This document shows, in pieces, positions 21,981 through 29,782 of a DNA stretch of 52,442 nt (position 1 is the stretch's first letter; the number at the start of each line of letters is the position of its first letter). Under the pieces are notes generated by a model, which was given only the letters and a program-made list of their open reading frames with translations, searched no databases and was not told the origin of the DNA. Origin of the DNA: Tenacibaculum sp. L6 (lineage in GTDB: Bacteria > Bacteroidota > Bacteroidia > Flavobacteriales > Flavobacteriaceae); contig NZ_JAPEHZ010000011.1 of NCBI RefSeq assembly GCF_028823685.1, forward strand, positions 1-52,442, written 5' to 3'. The position numbers were made by a program, and so were the translations under genes.

Positions 21981-24900
21981 CTATTCATTTTTAACTTTCC
22001 TTTTTAATAAAAACTCTTCACGCCAGCTGTATAATACAGGCACTATAAAGTATGAAGTTACATCTATAATCATTCCTCCAAAAGCTGGTATTGCCATCGG
22101 AATCATAATATCACTACCTCTTCCTGTTGAAGTTAACACTGGCAACAAAGCTAAAATGGTTGTTGCTGTTGTCATTACACATGCTCTAATACGTTTATTT
22201 CCTCCGTGTAATGCCGATGCACGAATGGCTTCAATTGTTTGGGGTTTATCTTTATCAAATGTTTGTTTTAAGTACGTTGCCATTACCACACCATCATCGG
22301 TTGCAATTCCGAACAACGCAATAAACCCTACCCAGACAGCGACACTCAAGTTAATTGGATGCATTTGAAATAGCTCTCGCAAGTTTTCTCCAAAAACGCT
22401 AAAATTCAAGAACCAATCTTGTCCATATAACCACATCATAATAAACCCACCAGCAAAAGCTATTGTGATTGCCGTAAACACCATTAACGAAGTGACTAAT
22501 GAACGGAACTGAAAATACAAGATTAAAAAGATAATCATCAAGGCTAAAGGAACCACTATTGATAACGTTTTTTCCGCTCTTAACTGATTTTCATAAGTCC
22601 CTGTAAATTGATAAGATATTCCTTTCGGAACAACTAATTCTCCTGAATCTATTTTTTGCTGAATGGCTTTTTGGGCATCCTCTACGACGTTTACTTCAGC
22701 AAAACCATCTAACTTATCAAACAACACATACCCAATTAAAAAAGTATCTTCACTTTTAATCATTTGTGGTCCTTGTTCATAACGAATCGTCGCCAATTCA
22801 CTTAACGGAATTGGAGCACCTTTAGCAACCGGCACATAGATATTTTCTAAATCGGTTGGATTAGAACGTAACTCTCTAGGATAACGAACACGAATACCGT
22901 AACGTTCTCTTCCTTCTACTGTTTGTGATAGCTGCATACCTCCTACTGCTACTTTCAACACATCTTGTACGGTTTGAATAGCAATTCCGTAGCGTGCTAA
23001 TTTTTCTCTATCAATATCAATTAACAAATAAGGTTTTCCTACAATTCTATCAGCAAAAACAGCTTCTTTTTTAACTCCCTCTACCTCCTTTAAAACGCCT
23101 TCAAGCTCTACTCCAAAAGCTTCAATTTGTTTTAAGTCTTGTCCTTTTACTTTAATTCCCATCGGTGCACGCATTCCTGTTTGCAACATCACTAATCGAG
23201 TTTCAATAGGTTGTAATTTAGGTGCGGAAGTCACCCCTGGAAGCTTGGTTACTTTTACGATTTCATTCCAAATATCATTCGGCGATTTGATATGCGGACG
23301 CCAATTACGATAGAACTCACCGTCTTCATCTTCTATTAATTCATTTGAAGAAACTTCTGAAAAGATAACTTCCGAGGTTTTATCTGTCTTATTTGGATTC
23401 GCTACCGTTTTACCGTTTTTCAACAAAAACAAACCTTCTTCATTCACTCGGTAACGTTGACGCTCTCCGTCAGAATTTAACGCATATTCCGGCTTGTAGT
23501 TAATCACATTTTCATACATCGATAAAGGTGCTGGATCTAAGGCTGAATCCGTTCTTCCTGCTTTACCTACTACTGTTGAAGTCTCTGGAATATTAGCAAC
23601 TGCCATATCTAACTGTTGTAATACGCGTTTGTTTTCTTCCACTCCCGAATGCGGCATAGAAGTTGGCATTAATAAAAATGATCCTTCATTTAACGAAGGC
23701 ATGAACTCTTTTCCTGTGTTTTTAAAAATAAGGAATCCACAGATTAATACCGTTAATGGAATGATTAAGAACAATAATTTATTGTTCAACGCCCATTGTA
23801 ATATCTGGTTGTAATATTTCTGAAGTAAACTGAAAAAACCTAGTAACCCAAAACAAATAAGCGCTACAAATAAAAGGTTAGTAACGATACTTTTGTCTAC
23901 TCCTAAAGGTCTCCAATATTCTGCCAATAAACCAACAATTACTAATGCTGATATGACAATATTAATCGTGTTTACTGAAAATGAAAAGTGAAAAGTGGAG
24001 AATGAAAAACTAATCTCTGATTTTCCAGAGTAATTACTCCAAAGTCCTACAGCTCCATAAGCCACTAAAGCGATACCTAACCAATACCCATAAAAAATAG
24101 CAGTGATACCTAACACTAATAAAACACCATTCAAAACATACTTAAAGTTTTTTGTTAGATCTCTTTTTCTGAATAGAACTGCTGCAAATGGAGGTATTAA
24201 AAACAATGCAACTATAATAGCAGCAATTAACGCAAAGGTTTTGGTAAACGCCAATGGACGGAATAATTTACCTTCTGCTCCAATCATAGTAAATACTGGT
24301 AAAAAACTGATGATAGTTGTCATTACCGCAGTTACAATTGCTCCTGAAACTTCAGCGGTTGCATTGTAAACTATTTGGTTAATAGATAGAGATTCCTCGT
24401 CGCTCGTACCTCGTTCTGTCGGAATGACACTGTTATCTCTTCTCTCGCTTCTCTTCTCTCGTTTCTCTAAATGACTGATAATATTTTCGGAGAGTATGAC
24501 CCCAACATCTACCATGGTACCAATAGCAATCGCAATTCCTGAGAGTGCTACAATATTTGCATCTACTCCGAAAGCTTTCATTGCAATAAAAACCATTAAT
24601 ACTGCCACTGGTAATAATCCAGATATTAACACTGAAGCTCGTAAATTGAATACCATTATCACAATTACCAGAATTGTAATTAGTATTTCCAACGTAAGCG
24701 CTTCATTTAATGTATCTAACGTTTCATGAATCAACTCCGTACGATCGTAAAAAGGAACAATCGTTAATTGAGAGGTTCTACCATCTTTCAACTCTTTACT
24801 TGGCAATCCTGCGCTTAACTCTTTAATTTTAGCTTTAACATTAGTAATTACTTCTAAAGGATTCGCTCCGTAACGAGACACAACCACTCCTCCAACGACT

Positions 24901-25796
24901 TCTGCTCCTTCTTTATCTAAAATTCCTCTACGCGGTGCCGCTCCTAGTTTTACATTAGCAACATCTTTTACTCGAATAGATGTATAATCCTCTGCTTTTA
25001 CAACTGCATTTTCAATATCAGCAATTGATTTTATATAGCCTAAACCACGAACTAAATATTCTGCTTGATTTATTTCTATCGTTTGTGCTCCAATATCTTG
25101 ATTACTTTGTTTAACCGCAGCTACAATTTGCTGTAAACTGATGTTGTACTGACGCATCAACTCTGGATTTACATCTATTTGATATTCCTGTACATAACCT
25201 CCAATAGAACTTACTTCAGAAACACCATTTGCAGATGAAAGAGCATATTTTACATAGTAATCTTGTACACTACGCAATTCATTCAAATCCCAACCGCCAG
25301 TAACATTTCCTTCTTCATCACGTCCTTCAAGCGTATACCAAAAAATTTGACCTAACCCTGTTGCATCGGGTCCTAATGAAGGGCTTACGCCTTCTGGTAA
25401 TAAATTACTTGGCAGTGAGTTTAGTTTTTCTAGAATTCTTGAGCGACTCCAATAAAATTCGACATCTTCGTCGAAAATAACATAAATACTAGATAAACCA
25501 AACATAGAAGAACTTCGGATGGTTTTTACTCCTGAAATACCCAACAACGAAGTAGTTAAAGGATAGGTTATTTGGTCTTCTATATCTTGCGGAGACTGTC
25601 CGTCCCACTTTGTAAAAACAATCTGTTGATTTTCTCCAATGTCAGGTATGGCATCAACAGCTACAGGATCATTTGGTAAAAAACCTGTATCTATATTAAA
25701 TGGTGCATTTACAGTTCCCCATCCTACAAATAAAACGAGTAATATAACTGCTACCAGCTTGTTTTCTATTAAAAATTTGATGCTTTTATTCAGCAT
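21981..25796 (-). CDS. cusA: RND heavy-metal efflux pump, CusA/CzcA family
   Basis: The proton-driven inner-membrane pump of the tripartite efflux system. Twelve TM segments and two large periplasmic loops are evident. Family motifs include NAPFNIDTGFLPNDPVAVDAIPDIGE-type pore sequence near the N terminus, VDVGVILSENIISHLEK in the TM4 region, and GIATDDGVVMATYL with RIRACVMTTATTILALLPVL in the second half. I chose the Met of MLNKSIKFLIENKLVAVI; the ATG at 25853 adds 19 non-conserved residues. At about 1270 aa it is long because of two low-complexity in-frame inserts (bases 24385-24470 and 23974-24013) in cytoplasmic or loop positions. MRAPMGIKV suggests a Met-rich, copper-type substrate path. 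Confidence 0.93.
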   Translation of the reverse strand: MLNKSIKFLIENKLVAVILLVLFVGWGTVNAPFNIDTGFLPNDPVAVDAIPDIGENQQIVFTKWDGQSPQDIEDQITYPLTTSLLGISGVKTIRSSSMFGLSSIYVIFDEDVEFYWSRSRILEKLNSLPSNLLPEGVSPSLGPDATGLGQIFWYTLEGRDEEGNVTGGWDLNELRSVQDYYVKYALSSANGVSEVSSIGGYVQEYQIDVNPELMRQYNISLQQIVAAVKQSNQDIGAQTIEINQAEYLVRGLGYIKSIADIENAVVKAEDYTSIRVKDVANVKLGAAPRRGILDKEGAEVVGGVVVSRYGANPLEVITNVKAKIKELSAGLPSKELKDGRTSQLTIVPFYDRTELIHETLDTLNEALTLEILITILVIVIMVFNLRASVLISGLLPVAVLMVFIAMKAFGVDANIVALSGIAIAIGTMVDVGVILSENIISHLEKREKRSERRDNSVIPTERGTSDEESLSINQIVYNATAEVSGAIVTAVMTTIISFLPVFTMIGAEGKLFRPLAFTKTFALIAAIIVALFLIPPFAAVLFRKRDLTKNFKYVLNGVLLVLGITAIFYGYWLGIALVAYGAVGLWSNYSGKSEISFSFSTFHFSFSVNTINIVISALVIVGLLAEYWRPLGVDKSIVTNLLFVALICFGLLGFFSLLQKYYNQILQWALNNKLLFLIIPLTVLICGFLIFKNTGKEFMPSLNEGSFLLMPTSMPHSGVEENKRVLQQLDMAVANIPETSTVVGKAGRTDSALDPAPLSMYENVINYKPEYALNSDGERQRYRVNEEGLFLLKNGKTVANPNKTDKTSEVIFSEVSSNELIEDEDGEFYRNWRPHIKSPNDIWNEIVKVTKLPGVTSAPKLQPIETRLVMLQTGMRAPMGIKVKGQDLKQIEAFGVELEGVLKEVEGVKKEAVFADRIVGKPYLLIDIDREKLARYGIAIQTVQDVLKVAVGGMQLSQTVEGRERYGIRVRYPRELRSNPTDLENIYVPVAKGAPIPLSELATIRYEQGPQMIKSEDTFLIGYVLFDKLDGFAEVNVVEDAQKAIQQKIDSGELVVPKGISYQFTGTYENQLRAEKTLSIVVPLALMIIFLILYFQFRSLVTSLMVFTAITIAFAGGFIMMWLYGQDWFLNFSVFGENLRELFQMHPINLSVAVWVGFIALFGIATDDGVVMATYLKQTFDKDKPQTIEAIRASALHGGNKRIRACVMTTATTILALLPVLTSTGRGSDIMIPMAIPAFGGMIIDVTSYFIVPVLYSWREEFLLKRKVKNE
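23974..24013 (-). repeat. GAAAAgTGAAAA-type repeat inside cusA
   Basis: Short TGAAAAgTG units inserted in frame code for FSFSTFHFSFS in the middle of cusA. They share AATGAAAAACTAA with the cusC tract at 21481. Confidence 0.55.
24385..24470 (-). repeat. GTCATTCCGACrGAACGAGG interspersed repeat inside cusA
   Basis: On the minus strand a purine-rich GAGAA tract (24470-24431) is followed by GTCATTCCGACAGAACGAGG and GACGAGGAATCTC. This matches the dispersed GTCATTCCGA...GAGGAATCTC repeats of flavobacterial genomes (from memory). It is read in frame as DNSVIPTERGTSDEESLSI. Confidence 0.6.
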
Positions 25797-25901
25797 AAAA
25801 AATGATTTTAAACAATTAAACATTGATGTTTTAAAAAACATCGAATACGACAAATCATCCTAATGAATCTTTCAAAAGGACAACTAGTTATTGTTTAAAA
25901 A

Positions 25902-26321
25902 TCAGATTAAATATACCTCATCAAGTACATGAATATCCTTGACGACGAGTGGAGGCGAGTAATTTTTAAAAGGAATTACTTTATCGTGAATTCCTTCAAA
26001 CAAATTAATATAACTATAGTAAAATGAAGCTATAAATACTTGCTGATCGAAAGACAATTGATCAAAAGATGTAATTTTTAATGTATCTTGTCCTTCAACT
26101 ACCGATGCCACATCTTGACAACAGTTTTTCTTTATAACTGAGCATTCATCAGGTTTTTTTTCTTGCTGCATATCCATACCACAAGATTCAGCCTTCACAA
26201 AATAACTTGTATCCACTAACATATCACCACAAAAGTGACTGTTAATAGTAAATGACATTGTAGATAACAACACTACAAAAGCCATTAAAATAGATGTTAT
26301 TTTATGAAATACTTTTTTCAT
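25902..26321 (-). CDS. HYC_CC_PP family protein
   Basis: A 139-residue secreted or membrane-anchored protein with a hydrophobic N terminus (ITSILMAFVVLLSTMSF). The three spaced motifs that name the family are here as NSHFCG, KKNCCQD and YSPPL. Further Cys and Met residues (ESCGMDM) suggest metal coordination. It is the first gene of the efflux operon, 105 bp before the cusA start, a position in which I have often seen this family next to copper/heavy-metal genes. A metal-sensing or metal-delivery role is inference. A 13-bp palindrome with half CTCACT lies directly before the start codon. Confidence 0.75.
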   Translation of the reverse strand: MKKVFHKITSILMAFVVLLSTMSFTINSHFCGDMLVDTSYFVKAESCGMDMQQEKKPDECSVIKKNCCQDVASVVEGQDTLKITSFDQLSFDQQVFIASFYYSYINLFEGIHDKVIPFKNYSPPLVVKDIHVLDEVYLI

Positions 26322-26421
26322 CTCACTAAGTGAGTTTATTAAAATTAGACTTAATGATTATTTATTTCTTTTTGCTTATTTTCCTGAAACTTGAAATTAT
26401 AACCAAAATCATTTTATGACA

Positions 26422-26429
26422 CAAAAGTA
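26422..26429 (-). promoter_or_regulatory. Candidate -7 box of the metal-efflux operon
   Basis: TACTTTTG on the minus strand fits TAnnTTTG, about 100 bp before the first operon gene. The spacing to an upstream TTG is not ideal (15 bp), which would suit a regulated promoter. Confidence 0.4.
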
Positions 26430-26462
26430 CAAAAAATTAATTTTCAAAAACTTAAACAATCC

Positions 26463-27527
26463 TTAAAACCATTTCTTGTGCTTAAAATAACCCAACATTG
26501 TTAAAACGATTAACAGAATAACGCCTAACATGGTAAAATATCCATAGCGATATTTTAGCTCTGGAATGTATTCAAAATTAGTTCCGTAAATACCCGCTAC
26601 AAATGTTATTGGTATAAAAATAACCGAAAAAATAGTGAGTATTTTCATTATATCATTTAAACGGTTATTCACATTGGTTGAATACACTGTAAGCTGTTCG
26701 CTTAGCATATTTTTGTAATTTTCAACCAAATCATAACTTCGTTGAATTAAATCTTGTAAATCATTAAAAAAAGGCTGTTCTTTTTTTGAGATTAGATCCG
26801 TTTTAAAGTCTTTGAAATTACTTATTGCTTCACGAGCTGGTCGTATTGCTTTTCTAAAATAGTTAAGTTCTATCTTGTTTTTGTTAATCTCTGCTAAGAT
26901 ATCTTTATTAGGTTCTAGTAAAATTTTATCTTCTAAATCTTCTACTTTTTCACCAAAAGTTTCCATTAAAAAATTGTAATTGTCTACTATCAAATCCAAT
27001 AAACAATATTTTAAATAAGTAATATTATAATTACGAACTCTTCCTTTTTTATTACGTAACCTTTCTCTTATTGGTTCAAAAATATCTCCTTGCTTTTCCT
27101 GAAATGTAATTAATATATTTTTTGTTAAGTACATGGAAATTTGCTCTGCTTCTAGTCGATGTATTTTTTCATCTAAAAACATCATTTTAATACTCGTAAA
27201 AATGTAATCTTCACCAATATCTACCTTTGGTCTTTGGCCTGTATTTGCAATATCTTCAAGAACAAGGGTATGAATGGTAAAAAGCTTCCCTACTTCTCCA
27301 AGCAACTTAACATCATGCAACCCATCAATATTAATCCATATTTTTTCATACTTGTTTAAATAACCTGAAAGTTCGCTTACAGTTTGTAATTCCACTTCGA
27401 CTATTGTATTTGTATCATAACCTATTAATCGTATCCGTGTATTTTCTTCCTTTTGATTTCCAACAAAAATTGGGTTTCCAGGAATTACGTGCTTTGTGTG
27501 TTTTTGTTTGGTTATAAATCGCGTCAT
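26463..27527 (-). CDS. corA: CorA-family magnesium/cobalt channel with GTN motif
   Basis: An inner-membrane divalent cation channel, pentameric in the family. A large N-terminal cytoplasmic domain with WINIDGLHDVKLLGEVGK and VLEDIANTGQRPKVD leads to the long stalk helix and two C-terminal TM segments. The selectivity motif, normally YGMN after TM1, reads YGTN (315-317) in AGIYGTNFEYIPEL. The basic tail KHKKWF is normal. The 354-residue length is usual. It follows the TerB-like gene by 9 bp in a usp-terB-corA operon. Mg2+ transport is the default call; the Met-to-Thr change could alter selectivity. Confidence 0.9.
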   Translation of the reverse strand: MTRFITKQKHTKHVIPGNPIFVGNQKEENTRIRLIGYDTNTIVEVELQTVSELSGYLNKYEKIWINIDGLHDVKLLGEVGKLFTIHTLVLEDIANTGQRPKVDIGEDYIFTSIKMMFLDEKIHRLEAEQISMYLTKNILITFQEKQGDIFEPIRERLRNKKGRVRNYNITYLKYCLLDLIVDNYNFLMETFGEKVEDLEDKILLEPNKDILAEINKNKIELNYFRKAIRPAREAISNFKDFKTDLISKKEQPFFNDLQDLIQRSYDLVENYKNMLSEQLTVYSTNVNNRLNDIMKILTIFSVIFIPITFVAGIYGTNFEYIPELKYRYGYFTMLGVILLIVLTMLGYFKHKKWF

Positions 27528-27536
27528 CCTCTTTTT

Positions 27537-27911
27537 TTAAGCAAGTTTAAATAGCTTATATAATTTAGCAAGAATAATAAGCTCTGATTTATTTTTACCT
27601 GCTGTAGAGTTAGAAATTTCGTGTGCAGCCACCAATAAATTGTGAATTACATCTTTAGAAAACTCTTCTTGGTGTGATAAATAGTAGTTTTTGAAACTCT
27701 CATAGGCTTCCTCTGAACTTAACTTATCTTTTACAAGGCTTCTTAAAGTTTCATAAACCTGTTCGCTACCAGAGTTATCGGAATTAGACCAGTTCTTTTC
27801 AACTCGTTTAACAATACTCTTTTTTTCTTCTACGGTCATGTTTTTATCTGCCATTGAAACGGCATAAAAAAAATTGGCTAAACCTTCGTAAAATTCTTCT
27901 GTAAAATTCAT
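27537..27911 (-). CDS. TerB-like helical protein
   Basis: A 124-residue cytoplasmic all-helical protein. LANFFYAVSMADKNMTVEEKKSI resembles the first half of the TerB fold, in which an Asp/Glu pair after the A-D-x-x-M segment can bind metal. It has no signal peptide. It lies 2 bp after the usp stop and 9 bp before corA, so it is certainly cotranscribed with both and probably joins the same stress or ion response. No family name beyond TerB-like can be given. Confidence 0.6.
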   Translation of the reverse strand: MNFTEEFYEGLANFFYAVSMADKNMTVEEKKSIVKRVEKNWSNSDNSGSEQVYETLRSLVKDKLSSEEAYESFKNYYLSHQEEFSKDVIHNLLVAAHEISNSTAGKNKSELIILAKLYKLFKLA

Positions 27912-27913
27912 AA

Positions 27914-28744
27914 TTAAACTATTTCTGGTAATATTAGTATCGGTATTTTACTGTGAAATGCCGATTTTTTAATTACGTTTTCTTCTAATAAACGATTAAA
28001 AAAATTGTGTTTATGATTTAACAATACCAGCAATTCGCTTTGGGTTTCATCTATATGTTTTTCTATAGTTTGCGTTTCTGAACCTTCCCAATCTATCTTT
28101 TTATAGGTAACGTTTAAATCTTGCAATAACTCTCGTAGTTTTACTTTATTTTTTTGCTGATTTTCTGTTAAAAAAGTTTCCTCAGATAAATTCACAACTT
28201 CTAATCCACACTCTTTTATAAGACTTAAGTTAATTAAAAACTGTAATTCATTTTTTGCATATTGTCTTTTATAATTTGTTGAAAAAACTATCTGATGTAC
28301 TGGTTTGTATTTATAGTTCATTGGAACTACAATTAAAGGACAATTAACAGCATTAATCATTTTCATTGTGTTGGTTCCAATAAAAGTTTCTGCTAAACTC
28401 TTCGCTCCTTTAGTTCCTGTTACAACTACATCAATATTCTTTTCCTCTATTGTTTTAGTTACCGCTTTAGTTAATGAATTTGATGTAACTAAACTTTTGT
28501 AAGTAAATGAACCCTCTTCTCTATTTAAAACTTCCAATAAATATTTTAACTCATCTTCAATTTCATCATCCATTTCATTAAACCATTTATCGTTTTTTTC
28601 ATCACTTAACAGTTCTGAAGGTTGACTTATATACACATCTAACAAATAAATAGTTGCTTCAACTCCTTTAAACAACTGCTTTGTGTAATTCAGTGCATTG
28701 ATAGCTGCTTCTGAAAAATTATATGGAATTAAGATGTTTTTCAT
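27914..28744 (-). CDS. Tandem universal stress protein
   Basis: A 276-residue cytoplasmic protein with two UspA domains. The first (1-140) begins MKNILIPYNFSEAAINALNY and contains VVVTGTKGAKSL and NCPLIVVPMNY, i.e. the G-x(2)-G-x(9)-G(S/T) nucleotide-loop region in modified form. The second (about 150-276) is more degenerate, with ELLVLLNHKHNFFNRLLEENV and IPILILPEIV. Two-domain Usp proteins of this kind are common in Bacteroidetes. It is the first gene of usp-terB-corA, with a TATATTTG box 27 bp upstream. The binding partner is unknown. Confidence 0.88.
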   Translation of the reverse strand: MKNILIPYNFSEAAINALNYTKQLFKGVEATIYLLDVYISQPSELLSDEKNDKWFNEMDDEIEDELKYLLEVLNREEGSFTYKSLVTSNSLTKAVTKTIEEKNIDVVVTGTKGAKSLAETFIGTNTMKMINAVNCPLIVVPMNYKYKPVHQIVFSTNYKRQYAKNELQFLINLSLIKECGLEVVNLSEETFLTENQQKNKVKLRELLQDLNVTYKKIDWEGSETQTIEKHIDETQSELLVLLNHKHNFFNRLLEENVIKKSAFHSKIPILILPEIV

Positions 28745-28770
28745 AATGAAATAGAATTATGATTACCTAT

Positions 28771-28778
28771 CAAATATA
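28771..28778 (-). promoter_or_regulatory. usp operon -7 box
   Basis: TATATTTG on the minus strand, 27 bp before the usp start. It faces the similar plus-strand box of the MscS-like gene 37 bp away. Confidence 0.5.
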
Positions 28779-28815
28779 ATTTTTTATTTCGACATTATAT
28801 TTACGAAACCAGAAG

Positions 28816-28823
28816 TATATTTG
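28816..28823 (+). promoter_or_regulatory. MscS-like gene -7 box
   Basis: TATATTTG on the plus strand, 19 bp before the start codon, divergent from the usp box. Confidence 0.5.
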
Positions 28824-28842
28824 TATTTAAAAAAACTTAATC

Positions 28843-29370
28843 ATGAAAAATCGTTTTTTAGAATTGTCTTTCTACAACCCTTTTATACAATTCTTGCTTT
28901 TAGTAGCAACACTATTTTTTTTGATTTATATTACTAAAAAACTGACTAGGTCTTATATCGTAAAAAATGCTATTGAACCTCACAGAAGAAAGTTAATATT
29001 AAACCTAAGCTATTTTTTATATTACACCTTAGCACTCTTTATTTCATTAATTATTTTTGGAATTAACTTTAAAGAAGTAATTGTATTCGCCTCTTCTGTA
29101 CTTGCGGTACTTGGCGTTGGTTTCTTTGCTCAGTGGTCTATTTTATCAAACCTAACAGCTAGTATTATCTTATTTTTTTACCACCCAATGCGTATTGGCG
29201 ACACCATAAAAATTATTGATAAAGACTTCGATTTACAAGGTGTGGTAAAAAATATTACAGGCTTTTACGTTCTTTTATACATGCCAGAAGAAAAAAGAGA
29301 AATAACTGTACCTAATACTATTATTTTATACAAAGGAATTGAGCTAATAAAGAAACAAAATAACAGCTAA
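28843..29370 (+). CDS. Small MscS-family mechanosensitive channel
   Basis: A 175-residue membrane protein that keeps only the core of the MscS family. Two or three N-terminal TM helices are followed by the pore helix VLAVLGVGFFAQWSILSNLTASI, and then the first part of the beta domain with HPMRIGDTIKI and FDLQGVVKNITGFYVLL. The C-terminal alpha/beta vestibule is missing. Typical MscS is about 280 aa; short forms of about 175-185 aa occur in Bacteroidetes. It would act as an osmotic safety valve in the inner membrane. It is divergent from the stress-protein operon. Confidence 0.85.
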   Translation: MKNRFLELSFYNPFIQFLLLVATLFFLIYITKKLTRSYIVKNAIEPHRRKLILNLSYFLYYTLALFISLIIFGINFKEVIVFASSVLAVLGVGFFAQWSILSNLTASIILFFYHPMRIGDTIKIIDKDFDLQGVVKNITGFYVLLYMPEEKREITVPNTIILYKGIELIKKQNNS

Positions 29371-29410
29371 TTCACTGTAAATTAATTTTTTAAAAAAAAT
29401 AAAAAAAAGT

Positions 29411-29439
29411 TTGTTGTATTAAAAAATAGTTTACATTTA
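29411..29439 (+). promoter_or_regulatory. Candidate promoter of the polyamine operon
   Basis: TTG (29411-29413), an 18-bp spacer and TACATTTA (29432-29439) match the consensus apart from the final base. The resulting leader before the decarboxylase would be about 335 nt. Confidence 0.4.
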
Positions 29440-29462
29440 CGACATCTTATTATATAAGTCGA

Positions 29463-29627
29463 ATGTTACGTTTTACTTATTTCGGTAATAACTTTTACGG
29501 GAAGATTAAGAGTTATTTAGTGTTTTGGAAACACAACGAAAAAATTAAGGATTCTTCCACTCCTCAATATTCTCTACCACTGAATTTTTACAAACAGTGC
29601 GGTGATTGTTTAGCTTTAAGAGTCTAA
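29463..29627 (+). CDS. Possible 54-aa leader peptide upstream of arginine decarboxylase
   Basis: An uninterrupted 54-codon frame begins MLRFTYFGNNFYGKIK and ends KQCGDCLALRV. It starts about 20 bp after the candidate promoter and ends 155 bp before the decarboxylase gene, in otherwise gene-free DNA. I do not recognise the product. It has a mixed, protein-like composition with basic residues and a C-G-D-C motif, and could be a small protein or a regulatory leader ORF. It may equally be a chance frame. Confidence 0.3.
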   Translation: MLRFTYFGNNFYGKIKSYLVFWKHNEKIKDSSTPQYSLPLNFYKQCGDCLALRV

Positions 29628-29782
29628 TTATTCATGTTATTTTAGTCTAACAATCTTGTTATAAAAACAATGATGCTTGTTATACAATTTATTTAAAAAA
29701 GTTTTAGCGCATGCTTTACATGCTTTAACTATTTTTGAATTATCTTTCTGTACTCAAAAAACAGATACAACTAAAAATAATA
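29628..29782 (+). other. Untranslated leader of the polyamine operon
   Basis: AT-rich leader with short direct repeats: CTTGTTATA occurs twice (about 29653 and 29673) and ATGCTTTA twice in tandem (about 29713). No terminator-like hairpin is seen. Confidence 0.35.
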
